DNA from: Sulfurospirillum sp. UBA1314
Lineage (GTDB): Bacteria > Campylobacterota > Campylobacteria > Campylobacterales > Sulfurospirillaceae
DNA: 15,997 nt
NCBI GenBank assembly: GCA_002307095.1
Contig: DBTO01000086.1
Span: forward strand, 1 to 15,997
Direction: 5' to 3'
Every line of letters begins with the position of its first letter. Position 1 is the stretch's first letter. Both the position numbers and the translations under genes were made by a program. Below are positions 13,115 to 15,997 of the stretch, piece after piece. The notes below the pieces were generated by a model. That model was not told the DNA's origin. It saw nothing but the letters and a program-made list of their open reading frames with translations, and ran no database searches.

Positions 13115-14821
13115 ATGACCATCGTCTTGGCGCAACAGCTCTCTAAAAATTTTCCCAAAGCGAAGAAACCAGCCCTCCATGCGCTTGATTTTTCGATCGA
13201 ATCGGGGAAAATCACAGGACTTGTAGGTCCTGATGGCGCAGGGAAAACCACACTGATACGCATGTTGGCAGGACTCTTAACGCCCACTTCGGGCACGTTG
13301 GAAATTTTAGGAATGCAGATGCCGTGTACCCAGAGCGCTCTTTTGCAACACATTGGGTATATGCCTCAAAAATTTGGGCTTTATGAAGATTTGAGCGTGG
13401 ATGAAAATCTGAGACTGTATGCCGCTTTGCAAGATGTCGAAGCGCCAAAAGAGCGCATTCAAGAGCTGTTGGATTTTACATCACTCTCCACATTTCGTAC
13501 CCGTAAAGCGGGCGCACTCTCAGGCGGTATGAAACAAAAATTAGGGTTGGCGTGTGCGTTGATTAAAAAGCCAAAGTTATTGCTACTGGATGAACCAGGT
13601 GTTGGGGTTGATCCGATCTCGCGCATCAGTCTTTGGGAGATGATCCAAGCACTTTTAAAAGAAGATGTTGCTGTTTTGTGGGGAACGTCCTATTTGGATG
13701 AGGCGGATAAGTGCGATTCGGTTATTTTGCTCAATGAAGGTCTCTCTTTGTATCAAGGCTCGCCTCAGAAAATGAAAGAGCCTCTTGTGGGAGAAGTCTA
13801 TCTTGTCACCAACATCAGCACCGATAAACGAAAGCTTCTCACACACCTTTTACAGGCAGAAGAGGTGATGGATGCTGTCTTAGTCGGAGCGTCCATTCGC
13901 GTCAATCTTCAAAAAGGAGCGGCGTTTCCGCTTACGCATCTAAACACATTTGACACTGAAGCGAGTGCTGCTGTATGCGCGCCCACGTTTGAAGATGCGT
14001 TTGTGCGTTTACTCGGGGTTAAGACAGCGCCCGAATCGCTTTTAGCCAACCAAATGTCACCCAAAGAAGAGCGTCAGGGTCATCTGATTGAGGCTAAAAA
14101 TCTGACCAAAAAGTTTGGAAATTTTACAGCAACCGATCGGATTGATTTTGAGATAGGGCGTGGAGAAATTTTTGGTTTTTTAGGCCCTAATGGTGCTGGT
14201 AAATCAACGACGTTTAAGATGCTGTGCGGACTGCTGGTACCAAGCGAGGGAACAGCCTTGGTTATGGGAAAAAATCTCTACACCGCAGGTGCAAAAGTGA
14301 GATCAAATATCGGGTATATGGCACAAAAATTTTCACTGTATGGCACGTTAAATATCCAAAATAATTTAGAGTTTTTCGCAGGAGTGTATGGACTCAGTGG
14401 TGAAAAACGTTCTCAAAAGATTGATGATATTATTGAAACCTTTGATTTTAAAGCCCATTTAGAGACCAAAGCGGAATTACTTCCTTTGGGCATCAAACAG
14501 CGATTAGCCCTTGCGTGTGCGTTGATGCACGAACCATCCGTTTTATTTTTAGATGAGCCAACCAGTGGGGTGGATCCTATCACGCGCAAAGAGTTTTGGA
14601 CGCATATTAACGGTATTGTCAAAAAAGGTGTTTCTGTCATGGTGACAACGCACTTTATGGATGAAGCAGAGTATTGTGATCGGATTATGCTGATTTACCA
14701 TGGAAAAGCCATCGCGACAGGAACTCCTGATGAGCTAAAAGAGCAAGTCTCACCTGAGGCGACGATGGAAGAGGCATTTATTGATTTGATTGAATCTTAC
14801 GATAAGCGAGTACTTTCATGA
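13115..14821 (+). CDS. ybhF: ABC transporter ATPase with two fused nucleotide-binding domains, YbhF-like
   Basis: This 568-residue cytoplasmic protein holds two ABC ATPase domains, as in YbhF. Domain 1 (about 1-230) has Walker A GPDGAGKTT (38-46), signature LSGGM (135-139) and Walker B ending D159-E160, but the switch His is replaced by Ser192 (GTSYLDEAD). Domain 2 (about 325-555) has Walker A GPNGAGKST (357-365), Walker B ending D480-E481 and switch His513, but a degraded signature LPLGI (456-460). Only the composite site made of domain 2 Walker motifs and domain 1 signature looks fully catalytic. It begins two bases after the ybhG stop with a weak ribosome binding site, and its stop overlaps the permease start. 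It should power export with the two permeases downstream. Confidence 0.9.
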   Translation: MTIVLAQQLSKNFPKAKKPALHALDFSIESGKITGLVGPDGAGKTTLIRMLAGLLTPTSGTLEILGMQMPCTQSALLQHIGYMPQKFGLYEDLSVDENLRLYAALQDVEAPKERIQELLDFTSLSTFRTRKAGALSGGMKQKLGLACALIKKPKLLLLDEPGVGVDPISRISLWEMIQALLKEDVAVLWGTSYLDEADKCDSVILLNEGLSLYQGSPQKMKEPLVGEVYLVTNISTDKRKLLTHLLQAEEVMDAVLVGASIRVNLQKGAAFPLTHLNTFDTEASAAVCAPTFEDAFVRLLGVKTAPESLLANQMSPKEERQGHLIEAKNLTKKFGNFTATDRIDFEIGRGEIFGFLGPNGAGKSTTFKMLCGLLVPSEGTALVMGKNLYTAGAKVRSNIGYMAQKFSLYGTLNIQNNLEFFAGVYGLSGEKRSQKIDDIIETFDFKAHLETKAELLPLGIKQRLALACALMHEPSVLFLDEPTSGVDPITRKEFWTHINGIVKKGVSVMVTTHFMDEAEYCDRIMLIYHGKAIATGTPDELKEQVSPEATMEEAFIDLIESYDKRVLS

Positions 14822-15909
14822 ACCGCAAACGGCTTTTTGCGCTTTTACTCAAAGAAACGTTGCAAATAATGCGTGATCCTAGTGCCATTCTGATTGCCGT
14901 CATTTTGCCATTGATTTTACTGTTTTTAATGGGCTATGCCGTCTCTTTGGATGCTAAAAATATTTCGCTTGGCATCATCAATAAAAGTAACACGAAGGAG
15001 GCACATGACTTAGTCTCTTCGTTTGTTGGCTCTTCGTCGTTTAAAACGCACATTGGTTACGATAAAAATGAGCTGATGCAACTGCTTCAAGAGAATCAAC
15101 TCAAAGGTGTTTTGGAAGTGCCTGCAACCTTTGGAAAACACGACGCTTATACCCTTCAAATCCTCATCGATGCCACAGAGCCCAATACGGGTGGATTGAT
15201 TCAAAATTATGCCTCTAAAATTATCCGTAACTGGGCGATTGAGGAGGGCATTATGGCTTCTGCTGGTATTGCTGTGGTGCCTCGCTATTGGTTCAATCCA
15301 CCACTTTCGAGTCGCTACTTCTTGCTTCCAGGCTCCATCAGTGTTGTCATGACGCTGATTGGCATTTTACTCACCGCGTTGGTGATCGCACGGGAGTGGG
15401 AGCGAGGCACGATGGAAGCGTTAATGGCAACGCCCACATCTATGATGGAGATTATCTTAGGCAAGCTGATTCCTTATTTTATTTTGGGATTGGGCTCGAT
15501 GATTTTATGCTTTGTGGTAACCTATTTTTGGTATGAGATCCCTTTTAAAGGGAGTTTTGGCATCTTGTTTTTACTCAGTGCTTTTTATCTATTTCCCTCG
15601 CTCAGCATTGGTTTGCTCATTTCAACCTTAGCTAAAAATCAATTTGTGGCTGCGCAGATTTCGATCATTGTAGGTTTTTTACCTGCCTTTTTGCTTTCAG
15701 GTTTTTTGTTTGAAATTACCAATATGCCTACAGCGCTGCAAATCTTTACCTATATCATTCCTGCTCGGTATTTTGTAGAGTCTCTGCAGACTATTTTTCT
15801 GGTGGGAAATATCCCCTCTATTTTTATCAAAGATATGGCGTGTATGTTTTTGGTCGGACTTTTCTTCTTTATGCTTGTGGTGAAAAAAACGAAGAAGGGT
15901 TTAGAATGA
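14818..15909 (+). CDS. ybhS: ABC-2 type transporter permease, YbhS-like
   Basis: This 363-residue inner-membrane protein has the ABC-2 exporter layout. One N-terminal membrane helix (about 21-43, ILIAVILPLILLFLMGYAVSL) is followed by a large periplasmic domain (about 45-170), then a C-terminal group of about five helices starting at SVVMTLIGILLTALVIA. The conserved loop REWERGTMEALMATP follows that first helix of the group and contacts the ATPase. The ATG overlaps the ATPase stop by four bases, and its own TGA overlaps the next start. Together with the next gene it would form a heterodimeric pore. E. coli YbhFSR is reported to export drugs and cations; the substrate here is unknown. Confidence 0.88.
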   Translation: MNRKRLFALLLKETLQIMRDPSAILIAVILPLILLFLMGYAVSLDAKNISLGIINKSNTKEAHDLVSSFVGSSSFKTHIGYDKNELMQLLQENQLKGVLEVPATFGKHDAYTLQILIDATEPNTGGLIQNYASKIIRNWAIEEGIMASAGIAVVPRYWFNPPLSSRYFLLPGSISVVMTLIGILLTALVIAREWERGTMEALMATPTSMMEIILGKLIPYFILGLGSMILCFVVTYFWYEIPFKGSFGILFLLSAFYLFPSLSIGLLISTLAKNQFVAAQISIIVGFLPAFLLSGFLFEITNMPTALQIFTYIIPARYFVESLQTIFLVGNIPSIFIKDMACMFLVGLFFFMLVVKKTKKGLE

Positions 15910-15997
15910 TGGGTCGATTATTTGCACTGATTCGTAAAGAAGCACTGGCGATAAGAAACGATAAAAAAAGCCTTTTTGTGGTGATTGTGCCACCGCT
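15906..15997 (+). CDS. ybhR: second ABC-2 permease, YbhR-like (cut by window end)
   Basis: An open frame starts at ATG 15906, overlapping the previous TGA (an alternative ATG lies at 15909), and runs off the window. The visible 30 or so residues include MMGRLFALIRKEALAIRNDK and then a hydrophobic start VVIVPPL, the typical opening of a second YbhR-type permease. Identification rests on this start and on operon position. Confidence 0.75.
   Translation, partial: MMGRLFALIRKEALAIRNDKKSLFVVIVPP

Noticed and set aside
1..15997. Prophage, integron, insertion sequence or CRISPR content
   Set aside because: No transposase, integrase, regularly spaced repeat array or target-site duplication was seen, and all genes read as intact chromosomal genes of similar base use.

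Overview
The window looks like a stretch of a Campylobacterota (epsilonproteobacterial) chromosome, most likely a Sulfurospirillum-type free-living anaerobe. This is inferred from the moderately AT-rich sequence, AAGGAG-type ribosome binding sites, an fccABC-like periplasmic flavoprotein/multihaem cytochrome operon of the kind described in Wolinella succinogenes, and an OprD-like porin. I could run no database search, so the genus is a guess. No tRNA, rRNA, CRISPR or insertion sequence was seen. No gene-free stretch exceeds 300 bases; the longest is 4968-5194.

Left part (1-4967): a chromosomal mix of small metabolic genes. In order they are the tail of an unknown gene coupled to a PhzF-like isomerase (+), a nitroreductase (-), a LysE-type exporter (+), an antibiotic-monooxygenase-fold protein (-), an adenosine deaminase-like lipoprotein (-) and a DTW-domain tRNA-modifying protein (-).

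Middle part (5195-10141): a probable anaerobic respiration module. A Tat-exported FAD reductase (FccA-like), a tetrahaem periplasmic cytochrome (FccB-like) and a membrane-anchored tetrahaem NapC/NrfH-type quinol dehydrogenase (FccC-like) are tightly packed. An outer-membrane porin follows, then an OmpR-type regulator. Electrons would run from menaquinol through FccC and FccB to FccA, with the porin admitting the acceptor. The reductase keeps the catalytic core but lacks the fumarate-specific HPT histidine, so the acceptor is probably not fumarate. The regulator's receiver has Asn in place of the phospho-accepting Asp.

Right part (10154-15997): a single-synthetase-domain RelA/SpoT-like protein (-), then a five-gene operon (+) matching Escherichia coli cecR-ybhGFSR. 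It encodes a TetR regulator, HlyD adaptor, fused double ATPase and two ABC-2 permeases, the last cut by the window edge. Its genes overlap or nearly abut, and a good sigma70 promoter overlaps a palindrome.

The most striking non-genic signal is a palindrome, TTTACATGTAAA. At least ten copies contain the core TTACATGTAA in 16 kb, where chance predicts far less than one. Eight lie in or at the edges of the short intergenic gaps. One supplies a -35-like box and another touches the ribosome binding site of the adenosine deaminase gene; two supply the stop codons of unrelated genes. It behaves like a genome-wide iterated motif whose function I cannot name.
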